Source of the DNA: an uncultured Muribaculaceae bacterium
GTDB lineage: Bacteria; Bacteroidota; Bacteroidia; Bacteroidales; Muribaculaceae
NCBI GenBank assembly: GCA_947629175.1
Contig: CANRCT010000005.1
Coordinates: 1 to 64,000, forward strand
Length of the DNA: 64,000 nucleotides
Direction of reading: 5' to 3'
The notes under the pieces were generated by a model. It was not told the origin of the DNA and ran no database searches. It worked only from the letters and a program-made list of their open reading frames with translations. Each line of letters begins with the position of its first letter. The first letter of the stretch is position 1. Position numbers and translations under genes: made by a program. This document shows positions 45,029-53,619 of the stretch, piece after piece.

Positions 45029-48000
45029 TCAGAATGTCAGGCTGAGATTAAAAGTGATGACAGGCTGCACTGCCGCTCCGAGCATTCCCGTCTCCGGGTC
45101 TGACTCGCTGTAGGGGGTCAGGGTGAACAGATTCGATGCCTGCAGCGATGCGGTGGCGTACTTGATGATGCGCGTCGACTTCAGCACGCTCTGCGGCACA
45201 CGGTAACGGAGCGAGAGCATCGACAGTCGCAGATAGTCGCTGCTGCCAGTGTTGGAGGTGTTGGCATACTGAAGGGTCTCGATGGCGGCCGATGAATAGA
45301 AGGGGGAGTAATAGATCTTATTGATGTCGCCTTCGTGGAACCACATGGTCTTGGTCAGACCGCGCAGGGCGTTGAAATTGACGTTGTCGCGGTTGCGCAC
45401 ATAAGTGTAGTTGTACTGCTTTATGCCTCCGGCCACCCAGTAGAAGTCGGCGTCGAGCTCAAGGTTTTTCCATGTAACCCCGAGATTGATGGTGCCCGAA
45501 TAGGGAGGGGTGAGATGTCCGAGACTGATGAAGTCGTCGCGGGTAAGCTGTGTCTGTCCGGGCACTATCTCACGGCCGTCCTTGCCCACGAAGATCGGCA
45601 GTCCGGTCACGGAGTTGATGCCGGTCTGCCGCAGTCCGTAGAGAGTGTCGTACGGCTTGCCGATCTGGAAGTCGGGGATGAGGGAGTAGTCGCTGGTGTA
45701 GAGCTTGTCGGTATAGTACAGGTCGATGACTTTGTTTTTGTTGTAGGCCACGCTCGTGCTGAATCTCAGGCCCCAGTCGGGGGTGATGTCGGGGATGGCT
45801 ATGCTGAAGCCGGCTTCGATACCCTCGTTTCGGAGCACTCCGATGTTGCGCTTCATCATGTTGAATCCGTTGCTGGCGGCGATAGGCACGTCGAGCAGGG
45901 CGTCGGCTGTCTGGCGGCTGTACCAGCGCAGATCAACGCTCAGGCGGTCGAAGAGTCCGGCCTGTATGCCTGCGTCGATTGAAGTGGTGTGTTCCGGTTT
46001 GAGATCACGGTTGTAGAGCGCCAGAAGCTGGAGTATGCGTGCGGTGGCGTATGCGTCTTCAAGATATGAGAATGTCGCTATGGTCTGCGACGCCGACACT
46101 CCGGCGAGCGATGCCGTGTTGCCGTAACTGCCCTTGAGGTTGAGCCGTGTCAGTACCCGGTTGCCCTTGAGGAATGAGTATTCCGACGGTGTCCATCCGA
46201 GTCCGACTGCCCAGGCCGAGTTCCAGCGTTTGTCGGAGGGGAGCACCGACGATCCGTCGAGCTTGTAGGTGGCGAAGAGGTCGTAGGTGCTGGCGTAGGT
46301 ATATCCCGCTACGGCTCCGTAGCCTATCTGGGCCACTTTCTCCTTGAAGCTCGATACGGCCGGTTTGCGGGCGCCGGTCAGTGACTGATTGATCAGCGAC
46401 GCCGATGCGTGGTTGCCTACTCCGTAGCCTGTGATGCCGAGATTGTCGGTCGATGTCAGATAATAGTCGTGGTTGAGGCTGAGAGTGAGATTATGCACGT
46501 CGTTGAATACCTTTGTATAGAGCGCGCGGACGTTGTAGCTGAAGTTGAGCAGCGTGTTCTTGTCCTTGTTGAGTTTTCCGAGCGCCTCCGGGCCGAAGCC
46601 GCTCTGCTGCTCGGAGTATGACGATGCCGGAGTCAGCTGCGTGCCCTCCGTGATCAGGTAGTCAAGGCCGGCAACGGCCGAAATCTCAAGATCCTCTATG
46701 GGCTTGAGGTTGACACTCGCCGAAGCTCCGCCACGCTTGTCGGTGGTGTTGCTGCGATACTGATACATGAGGTCGTCATACGTTCTGTTGGGGTACGACC
46801 AGAGTTTGTTGCCGCTCTTGGTCTCGTAGGGGTTGAGGTTGTAGATCAGCGAAGCCGGGGAGAAACTGCTGCCGTTGGGGGTCTTGTTTTCGGTATATGC
46901 TCCGTCCATCGTCATGGTGAAGTAGCCGATCTTACCGAGAGCCACATCGATGCCCATGCGAAGAGTGCCTCTGAGCGTGCTGTTGCCCTTGACCTGTCCG
47001 CCCTGCGTGGCTATGTTGGCGCTTACGAAATACGATGATTTCTCGCTGCCTCCGCGCACCGACAGATTATGGTTCTGATACATCGCTACGCGCATGAGCT
47101 CGTTGAACCAGTCGGTGTTGATGCCGCGCAGCGAGTCGAGCACGGCCTGTCCCGAAGCGATCATCGCGGGCAGGTCGGGACTGTTGGGGTAGCGGCGGCG
47201 GTAGTAGTCTTCGCTGTAACGGTAGCCGGGAGTGGCTTCGTTCATCATCAGTCTCTCGAGTTCGAGCTTTTCGTCCGACCGCATCACTTTCACTCCCCGC
47301 CGCCCTTTGAGCGTGGCGCCCATGCCAAGCGAGTAGGTGACGTCGACGCTGCCGAAGTAGCTGCCTCGCTTCGAAGAGATCTCTATGACGCCGTTGGCTG
47401 CCTTGATGCCGTAGAGCGCGCAGGCTGCCGCGTCTTTAAGCACCTTGATCTCCTTTATGTCCTGAGGATTGAGAGTGCGGAAAGCGTCGGAGGATATCAC
47501 TTTGCCGTCGAGCACGAAAAGCGGCTCGTTGGCGGAGTCGCCGACGCGCAGCGACTGGTTGCCGCGGATTCTTATCTGCGGTTTCGAGCCGAGCTCGCCG
47601 GTGTTGGTCACGATCAGTCCGGGCACAGCTCCCTGCAGGGCGAGGCTGATGTCGGTCATAGGCTTCTCGTTGAGTCGCTTCATGTCGACTGTCTGGACTA
47701 CGCCCGACCGGGCTCGTATGTCGATGTTGTTGATGTTTGGCTCGGCGGTCACCACCACCTCGTCGAGCTTGTTGCCGGCGGGGGCGAGGGTGAAGTCGAG
47801 TTTAGGCTGAAAGTCGTAGATCACTTCGAGAGGCTCCATGCCTATGTAGGTGACTTTGATGAGAGATCCTTTCTGCAGGCGCGCTCTCAGAACGTACTTT
47901 CCGTCGACGTTGGCAGAGCATGCGTAGGAGGTGCCTTCCACACGCACTACAGCTCCCGGCAGAGGCTCACCGTCGACATCGGTGATGAATCCGCTCAGTG

Positions 48001-48109
48001 TAGTTGTTTCGTCGGTCTGGCTTGTCGCTGCGATCCCGTTGTTATGGTCGATAGCATGAATCGGGCCTATCGCGGCAAGTACACACAGCAAAATCTGAAA
48101 AATCCGCAT
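45029..48109 (-). CDS. SusC/RagA-family TonB-dependent transporter
   Basis: Outer-membrane importer of 1026 aa. A signal peptide is followed by a carboxypeptidase-D-like N-terminal extension (SGFITDVDGEPLPGAVVRVEG), the TonB-linked plug (ISLALQGAVPGLIVTNTGELG, IRIRGNQSLRVG, EIKVLKDAAACALYG) and a large beta-barrel ending in the aromatic-type LTF. No sigma/anti-sigma pair, hybrid two-component sensor or glycoside hydrolase is adjacent, so this is not a standard polysaccharide locus. With M16 and ChaN in the same operon, the more likely cargo is peptide or a haem/iron source; RagAB of Porphyromonas is a known oligopeptide importer. Confidence 0.95.
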   Translation of the reverse strand: MRIFQILLCVLAAIGPIHAIDHNNGIAATSQTDETTTLSGFITDVDGEPLPGAVVRVEGTSYACSANVDGKYVLRARLQKGSLIKVTYIGMEPLEVIYDFQPKLDFTLAPAGNKLDEVVVTAEPNINNIDIRARSGVVQTVDMKRLNEKPMTDISLALQGAVPGLIVTNTGELGSKPQIRIRGNQSLRVGDSANEPLFVLDGKVISSDAFRTLNPQDIKEIKVLKDAAACALYGIKAANGVIEISSKRGSYFGSVDVTYSLGMGATLKGRRGVKVMRSDEKLELERLMMNEATPGYRYSEDYYRRRYPNSPDLPAMIASGQAVLDSLRGINTDWFNELMRVAMYQNHNLSVRGGSEKSSYFVSANIATQGGQVKGNSTLRGTLRMGIDVALGKIGYFTMTMDGAYTENKTPNGSSFSPASLIYNLNPYETKSGNKLWSYPNRTYDDLMYQYRSNTTDKRGGASASVNLKPIEDLEISAVAGLDYLITEGTQLTPASSYSEQQSGFGPEALGKLNKDKNTLLNFSYNVRALYTKVFNDVHNLTLSLNHDYYLTSTDNLGITGYGVGNHASASLINQSLTGARKPAVSSFKEKVAQIGYGAVAGYTYASTYDLFATYKLDGSSVLPSDKRWNSAWAVGLGWTPSEYSFLKGNRVLTRLNLKGSYGNTASLAGVSASQTIATFSYLEDAYATARILQLLALYNRDLKPEHTTSIDAGIQAGLFDRLSVDLRWYSRQTADALLDVPIAASNGFNMMKRNIGVLRNEGIEAGFSIAIPDITPDWGLRFSTSVAYNKNKVIDLYYTDKLYTSDYSLIPDFQIGKPYDTLYGLRQTGINSVTGLPIFVGKDGREIVPGQTQLTRDDFISLGHLTPPYSGTINLGVTWKNLELDADFYWVAGGIKQYNYTYVRNRDNVNFNALRGLTKTMWFHEGDINKIYYSPFYSSAAIETLQYANTSNTGSSDYLRLSMLSLRYRVPQSVLKSTRIIKYATASLQASNLFTLTPYSESDPETGMLGAAVQPVITFNLSLTF

Positions 48110-48147
48110 TCGTTAAGTATTGTGTCTCAATATTTGTTAATTTCTCG

Positions 48148-48178
48148 CAAAAGTAGTTATAAAACAGCTCTCCTGCAA
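48148..48178 (-). promoter_or_regulatory. Promoter of the susC operon
   Basis: Minus strand: TTG (48178-48176), 20 bases, TACTTTTG (48155-48148). The -33 TTG lies inside the left arm of the inverted repeat at 48170-48220. The leader is about 35 bases. Confidence 0.65.
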
Positions 48179-48220
48179 TACCTGATTTTAAGTATTTTGC
48201 AAAATCAGGTATTGCAGGAG
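48170..48220. repeat. Perfect 20-bp inverted repeat over the susC promoter
   Basis: Arms at 48170-48189 and 48201-48220 are exact reverse complements over 20 bases, with an 11-base AT-rich spacer. It lies between the fucP stop and susC. The left arm covers the -33 element of susC, so it may be an operator. It could also form a hairpin at the end of the fucP message, but no T run follows it directly in that direction. Confidence 0.85.
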
Positions 48221-48290
48221 CGTTTTTAACTATTTTGCGGCCGATTTTTTAACAATCTGTGACCGAAAAGCCGACTTTAATGCAGGATTA

Positions 48291-49607
48291 TTATTGTCGG
48301 GAGCGCATGGTGCGGAGCCCATAGCAGGTGACCACTATGAAGCATATCAGCGGCAGGCAGAAGCTTGCGTTGACGGCCGCCATCGGGCCGATATGGCCCA
48401 GATCGATGATGCTGCCCTGAAGAGGCGGCATGAGCGCGCCGCCTACGATAGCCATCACAAGGAATGCCGCTCCGAGCGATGTGTCCTCGTGGTCGACCTT
48501 GCCGAGAGCTATGCCGTAGATGCTCGGGAACATGATCGACATGAAGGCGGATATCGCCACAAGGCATACAAGTCCGGCAAATCCTTCTATGAGGATGGCT
48601 CCGAGTGTGCAGACGCTTGCTCCCACACCGAATATGGCGAGCAGCTTGGCGGGACGTATGTATCGCATGACGAATGTGCCCACGAAGCGGAATGTCAGCG
48701 CAAGACCCATGGCGAGGATGTTGTAGTTCTGCGCCGTGGCTTTGTCGATGCCGAGATTGTCGGCATACTGGATGATGAATGTCCACACCATTATCTGGGC
48801 GGCTACGTAGAACACCTGGGTGATGACTCCCAGCCGGTAGTCGACGTTTTTCCACAGCTTCATCAGGGTGTGACGGAAGGCAAGCGGAGTGCGGTCGTCG
48901 TTTTTGCCGGGCATCTTCACACATGCGATGATGATGAACATCACGAGCACCAACAGGCCGATGGCCACATACGGATCGCGTATGACGGCGAGGTCGTGGG
49001 TGCGAATGGCGGCTTTTTCGGCCGCGTCGAGCGTGGGGAAGATGATCTGCCCGGCGGCGTCGCGGCGGTCGGAGATCAGGTTGGGGAGCACGATGAGCGA
49101 CGCCACCGCCATGCCCGACAGGGATCCTACGGGATTGAACGCCTGAGCGAGATTGAGGCGCCGCGTGGCGTTTGACTGGTCGCCGAGCGACAGGATATAG
49201 GGATTGGCTGTGGTCTCAAGGAAAGCCAGTCCGAAAGTCAGCACGTAGAGCGAAATGCAGAAAAACGAGAATTCCTGAAAGTCGGCTGCCGGAATGAACA
49301 GGAAAGCGCCGACGGCATACAGTCCCAGCCCGATCAGTATGCCGGTCTTGTAGCTGTAGCGGCGGATGAAGAGAGCTGCTGGGATGGCCATGGTGGCATA
49401 TCCGCCGTAGAAGGCGAACTGCACCATAGAGGCCTTGGCAGCCGACAGCTCCATGACCGTCTGGAATGCGGCCACCATGGGATTCGTTATGTCATTGGCA
49501 AATCCCCATAGTGCGAATAGGAAAGTGATGAGAATGAAAGTCAGCAGGTAGCGTCGCGGTACGAGCGGCGGTCGGGGCATTGCTGCCGACGTGTGGTCGT
49601 TGTTCAT
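48291..49607 (-). CDS. fucP: L-fucose:H+ symporter (MFS)
   Basis: Major facilitator permease of 438 aa with twelve hydrophobic helices, of the FucP/FGHS group. The N-terminal WGFANDITNPMVAAFQTVM and the FLETTANPYILSLGD motif after TM4 are diagnostic of this sugar-proton symporter family. Related members carry glucose or galactose, but the operon context with isomerase, aldolase and kinase fixes L-fucose as the most likely substrate. It is the last gene of the fuc operon, 37 bases after fucK. Confidence 0.92.
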   Translation of the reverse strand: MNNDHTSAAMPRPPLVPRRYLLTFILITFLFALWGFANDITNPMVAAFQTVMELSAAKASMVQFAFYGGYATMAIPAALFIRRYSYKTGILIGLGLYAVGAFLFIPAADFQEFSFFCISLYVLTFGLAFLETTANPYILSLGDQSNATRRLNLAQAFNPVGSLSGMAVASLIVLPNLISDRRDAAGQIIFPTLDAAEKAAIRTHDLAVIRDPYVAIGLLVLVMFIIIACVKMPGKNDDRTPLAFRHTLMKLWKNVDYRLGVITQVFYVAAQIMVWTFIIQYADNLGIDKATAQNYNILAMGLALTFRFVGTFVMRYIRPAKLLAIFGVGASVCTLGAILIEGFAGLVCLVAISAFMSIMFPSIYGIALGKVDHEDTSLGAAFLVMAIVGGALMPPLQGSIIDLGHIGPMAAVNASFCLPLICFIVVTCYGLRTMRSRQ

Positions 49608-49644
49608 GGGTTGAAGTGGTAAGAAAATAGGTGTAGACGGTTGA

Positions 49645-51051
49645 TTAGAGCTGCCGGACGGCGGTGACCTCCTGTTTGGTCTTTATCTGGCCGGCCGTGA
49701 TGGCCTGAAGCATGATATTGCCTATGGCAGTGGCTTCGGACGGCCCGGCATAGACTTTCAGACCGGTGGCTTCGGCTGTCATCGCGTTGAGAAGCCTGTT
49801 GTTGGATCCTCCTCCGATGATCTGAAGGGCTTCGAGCGGGTGGGGCAACAGCGGATTGACCTGTTCCACGGCCTTGCGGTAGCGTTCGGCAAGGGAGCGG
49901 CATACGCACCTCACATACTCGCCGCGTGTGGATGGCACGCTCTGTCCGGTCGCGCGGCAGTAGTCGGCGATAGTGCGTTCCATGGCGTCGGGACGTGAGA
50001 AGCGGGGGTCGTCCACATCGATCATGGCAGTGTCGGCGGCCGCTTCGGCTTCGTCGGTCAGACGCGCCCATCCCGGATCCTCTCCGCGCTCGCGCCATTC
50101 AGCGGCCAGACGCTGGAGTATCCATAGTCCGGTGATGTTCTGCAGCAGGAGTGTCTTGCCTCCGACTCCTCCTTCGTTGGAGAATCCGGCTTTGCGGGCC
50201 TCCTCGGTGAGAACAGGCTCGTCAAGCTCCACTCCGAGCAGCGACCATGTGCCGGAACTCAGGAAGGCGGCGCGGTCGGAAGAATAATTGCGCGGCGACG
50301 CGAACGCGGCGCTGGCGGTGTCGTGAGATCCTACGGCCACGACCTTTACCTCGCTGCTTAATCCTGTCGCTTCGGCCACACGGGGAGTTATAGGGCCAAC
50401 GACGGTGCCGGGCATTGTGATCGGGCAGAAGAGCTCGGGGCGCAGACCCATGCGGCGTATCAGCGGTTCGTTCCATCGGCGTGTTCGGGCGTCGATAAGC
50501 TCTGAGGTCGATGCGATTGTATACTCGTTGATCTCCCTGCCGGTGAGGAAATAAGTGAGAAGGTCGGGGGTGAAGAGCAGCCGGCGCGCGATGTCGAGTT
50601 TCGGGTCGTCAGCGCGCTTCATCGACATCAGACGGTAGATGGTATTGATGGGGAGCACCTGTATGCCTGCCTCGGAATAGTGGGCCTCGGGCGATTCTTC
50701 ATGCGCGAAGATCTCGGGCAGTCCTTCGGTGTGGGTGTCGCGGTAGCATACCGGCATGCCGGTCAGCTGTCCGGTGGAGTCGATCAGGCCGAAGTCGACT
50801 CCCCAGGTGTCGATGCCCACCGACACCACGTCGAGCCCTTCGCGGGCAGCCTTGGCGAGCCCTTCGATCATGTCGGCGTAGAGCGACGGAAAATCCCATA
50901 CGAAATAGTCGCCCAGCTGCACCGGGCGGTTGGCGAACCGGTGGATCTCTCTGAACTCAAGGCAATAGCCGGAGCCTTCCGGCCGGAGGGTGCCGGCGAT
51001 GACGCGCCCGCTCCCTCCGCCGAAGTCGGCTGCTAAATATGTCGGATTCAT
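49645..51051 (-). CDS. fucK: L-fuculokinase / rhamnulokinase-family FGGY kinase
   Basis: FGGY carbohydrate kinase of 468 aa. The N-terminal phosphate loop AADFGGGSGRVIAG, GIDTWGVDFGLID in the first domain, GSHDTASAAFA for ATP binding, and LQIIGGGSNNRLLNAM near the end are rhamnulokinase-like, as is normal for Bacteroidales FucK. The neighbours fucA and fucI indicate that L-fuculose is phosphorylated at O1. Its ATG overlaps the fucA stop by four bases, so translation is coupled. The symbol is by context; the sequence alone would not exclude L-rhamnulose. Confidence 0.88.
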   Translation of the reverse strand: MNPTYLAADFGGGSGRVIAGTLRPEGSGYCLEFREIHRFANRPVQLGDYFVWDFPSLYADMIEGLAKAAREGLDVVSVGIDTWGVDFGLIDSTGQLTGMPVCYRDTHTEGLPEIFAHEESPEAHYSEAGIQVLPINTIYRLMSMKRADDPKLDIARRLLFTPDLLTYFLTGREINEYTIASTSELIDARTRRWNEPLIRRMGLRPELFCPITMPGTVVGPITPRVAEATGLSSEVKVVAVGSHDTASAAFASPRNYSSDRAAFLSSGTWSLLGVELDEPVLTEEARKAGFSNEGGVGGKTLLLQNITGLWILQRLAAEWRERGEDPGWARLTDEAEAAADTAMIDVDDPRFSRPDAMERTIADYCRATGQSVPSTRGEYVRCVCRSLAERYRKAVEQVNPLLPHPLEALQIIGGGSNNRLLNAMTAEATGLKVYAGPSEATAIGNIMLQAITAGQIKTKQEVTAVRQL

Positions 51052-51689
51052 TTCGTGATCTTTCCGAGGATGTACGTGTCGAGGTCGCCAATTTCCTCAG
51101 CTGTCAGAGGATCGACATTGTCACCGTTGAGTACGGCTATGCGGCATGCCATCTCGAAGAACATGGCGCGCTCGAAGGCCTGGTTGAAGTCCTTGCCGCA
51201 CACTACCTGGCCATGCTTGAGGAGCATGACTGAATCATGGTCTTTCATCTCTTTTATGACGTGCGAGGCCAGCTCGGGCGAGCCGGGACGGAAATACGGT
51301 ATCATCGGTATCTCGCGGCCTACATGTATCGGACACTCGGCTGTGAAGTTGAAGTTGGCCGGACGGTGCTTCATGCAGGCTACGGCTGTGGCGTAGGGCG
51401 ACTGGAAATGGAGCACGCAGCCCACCTCGGGACGCTCGCGCATCACTCCCATGTGGAAAACGCTCTCCATGGAGGGCTTGATGCCATTGAGCACTTCGCC
51501 TGTCGACAGGCGGCATACCGAAACTTTGTCGGGCGTCAGGGCGGGCACCCATGAGCCGGTGCCTGAAATCAGCACTTCGTCGTTGTCGAGTCGCACGGAG
51601 AGATTGCCGCTGGAGCATACTGTCAGGCCGGCCTGACCTACGCGGTGGGCCAGTTCTACGAATTCCTGGATCTGTTGTATTGTTGCCAT
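51048..51689 (-). CDS. fucA: L-fuculose-phosphate aldolase
   Basis: Class II aldolase of 213 aa that splits L-fuculose 1-phosphate into dihydroxyacetone phosphate and L-lactaldehyde. Family motifs: TVCSSGNLSVRLDNDEVLISGTG, the acidic catalytic region SMESVFHMGVM, and the zinc-site FQSPYATAVA and LLKHGQVVCG. The full-length enzyme lies between an intrinsic terminator upstream and fucK, which it overlaps by four bases. Confidence 0.92.
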   Translation of the reverse strand: MATIQQIQEFVELAHRVGQAGLTVCSSGNLSVRLDNDEVLISGTGSWVPALTPDKVSVCRLSTGEVLNGIKPSMESVFHMGVMRERPEVGCVLHFQSPYATAVACMKHRPANFNFTAECPIHVGREIPMIPYFRPGSPELASHVIKEMKDHDSVMLLKHGQVVCGKDFNQAFERAMFFEMACRIAVLNGDNVDPLTAEEIGDLDTYILGKITK

Positions 51690-51725
51690 TTTGCGTGGAG
51701 TTGTATTTTTTTGTGGAATGTTATG

Positions 51726-51770
51726 AAAAAAGGCATCGGGAAGATGTCAGGGCCGACCTCCTCCCGACGC
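51726..51770 (-). terminator. Intrinsic terminator inside the fuc operon
   Basis: On the minus strand a 16-bp stem (one mismatch, two G-T pairs) forms between 51770-51755 and 51748-51733 with a six-base loop. It is followed one base later by six T. It stands 25 bases after the fucI stop and about 45 bases before fucA. No -7 element is seen between it and fucA. Confidence 0.78.
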
Positions 51771-51795
51771 TTTGCTTGCGGATATAGTCCTCGGC

Positions 51796-53577
51796 TTATT
51801 TGTAAATCGGGCCGTAGTTCTTGCAGGCGCGGAAATCAGCTCCCTCCTTGTCCATGCCGAAGGAGTTCCATGCCGACGGGCGGAAGATCTCTACATCGGG
51901 CACATTGTGCATGCACACCGGTATGCGGAGTATCGACGCCATGGTGATGAGGTCGGCTCCGATATGTCCGTAGGAGATGGCTCCGTGGTTGGCTCCCCAG
52001 TTGTTCATCACCGAATATACGTCCTTGAAAGCGTCGGTGCGGGGGTCGAGACGGGGCACGAACCATGTGGTAGGCCACGACGGGTCGGTGCGCTTGTCGA
52101 GGATGGCGTTGATCTCCGGATCGACGTCGGCTGTCCAGCCTTCAGCGAGCTGCAGCACGGGGCCGAGGCCCTTGACGAGGTTGACGCGAGCCATGGTGAC
52201 GGGCATGCCGCCCTTGCTGAGGAAGTTGCTGGAGAAGCCTCCTCCACGGAAGTAGTCGCGGTTGGCCGGATACCAGGTGGTGGCCTTGAGCATGTTGTCA
52301 ACGTCGGCCTCGGTGAGGTTCCAGTGCTCCTTCATGGTGGGGTTGCCCTGGGCGTCGACAGCCTGTCCGGTGCCGTCGAGAGTGGTGGCGCCGGAGTTGA
52401 TGAGGTGGATCATGCCGTTCTTTGCCAGGCCGGTGAGCTCTTTGCCGGTGACGCGTTTCACGGCTTCGGGGCTCCAGTAGGTGCGTACGTCGGAGAAGAT
52501 GGCGGCGCGGTTGGTCAGCAGGTGGCCGAAGAGCATTGCCACGCCGTTGAGGGCGTCGTTCTCGGTGGCCACGGTGATCGGCTCGCGGAGACCGTTCCAG
52601 TCAAACGATGTGTTGAGGATGGCCTCGGGGAAGTCGCCGTTGGGGTAGAAGTCGGTCCACTGGCGCTGTCCCTGGAAGCCGCCTGCGATGGCATTGTGTC
52701 CCATGGCCTCCTCCTTGAATCCCATTTCGAGCAGTTTGGGATTGCCGTGCATGAGATCGCGCATGATGATGGCTTGCTTGACGGTGAATTCCCAGTCCTT
52801 GTCCTTGCCGGCGCGGTCTTTGGCTTTGCCGTTGGTGGCGTTGCAGATATCCTTGCCTTCGTTGGGCTTGCAGTGCTTCTCGGCCCATGCCATGGCTTTG
52901 GCGTATTCCTCGGGATCATAGATGCCTTCCGACATGCGGCGGATGATCTCGGTCATGTCGACCGACTCATTGCGCATGCCCAGATATTCCTGGAAGAAGT
53001 TGGGATCGACCATCGATCCGGCGATACCCATGGCCACGCTGCCCATCGACAGGTATGACTTGCCTCGCATGGTGGCTACGGCCTGTGCGGCGCGGGCGAA
53101 GCGGAGTATCTTCTCGGCTACGTCGGCGGGTATGGTGTTGTCGTCGAGATCCTGAACGTCGTGTCCGTAGATGCCGAATGCCGGAAGGCCCTTCTGCGAG
53201 TGTGCGGCAAGTACGGATGCGAGATATACGGCTCCGGGACGCTCTGTGCCGTTGAATCCCCATACGGCCTTAGGCCAGTGGGGGTTCATGTCCATGGTCT
53301 CTCCGCCGTAGCACCAGCATGAGGTGACGGTGATGGTGCTTCCCACGCCTTCACGCTCGAACTTTTCGGCGCAGGCTGCCGTTTCGGCCACACGGCCTAT
53401 CGTCGAGTCGGCTATCACGCACTCCACGGGCGAGCCGTCGCCGTTGCGGAGATTGGAGGTGATCAGATCGGCAACAGCATGGGCCAGAGCCATTGTTTTC
53501 TCTTCGAGGCTTTCGCGCACGCCACCCTGACGGCCGTCGATGGTGGGGCGGATGCCGATTTTCGGATAATTGCTCAT
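51796..53577 (-). CDS. fucI: L-fucose isomerase
   Basis: Manganese-dependent aldose-ketose isomerase turning L-fucose into L-fuculose, 593 aa, matching the E. coli enzyme in length. The N-terminal [20 protein letters not shown] is diagnostic; metal-ligand regions [17 protein letters not shown] and [15 protein letters not shown] are present in the C-terminal half. It lies 42 bases after the GH92 gene on the same strand and is followed by an intrinsic terminator before fucA. D-arabinose can be a side substrate in this family. Confidence 0.96.
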   Translation of the reverse strand: MSNYPKIGIRPTIDGRQGGVRESLEEKTMALAHAVADLITSNLRNGDGSPVECVIADSTIGRVAETAACAEKFEREGVGSTITVTSCWCYGGETMDMNPHWPKAVWGFNGTERPGAVYLASVLAAHSQKGLPAFGIYGHDVQDLDDNTIPADVAEKILRFARAAQAVATMRGKSYLSMGSVAMGIAGSMVDPNFFQEYLGMRNESVDMTEIIRRMSEGIYDPEEYAKAMAWAEKHCKPNEGKDICNATNGKAKDRAGKDKDWEFTVKQAIIMRDLMHGNPKLLEMGFKEEAMGHNAIAGGFQGQRQWTDFYPNGDFPEAILNTSFDWNGLREPITVATENDALNGVAMLFGHLLTNRAAIFSDVRTYWSPEAVKRVTGKELTGLAKNGMIHLINSGATTLDGTGQAVDAQGNPTMKEHWNLTEADVDNMLKATTWYPANRDYFRGGGFSSNFLSKGGMPVTMARVNLVKGLGPVLQLAEGWTADVDPEINAILDKRTDPSWPTTWFVPRLDPRTDAFKDVYSVMNNWGANHGAISYGHIGADLITMASILRIPVCMHNVPDVEIFRPSAWNSFGMDKEGADFRACKNYGPIYK

Positions 53578-53619
53578 CGTGTTATCTTTTTTGTTGTATG
53601 TTGTTTTGTAAATGAATTC

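Noticed and set aside
49645-51051. A rhamnose operon, because the kinase resembles rhamnulokinase
   Set aside because: The adjacent isomerase and permease are clearly FucI and FucP types, and Bacteroidales FucK normally resembles RhaB.
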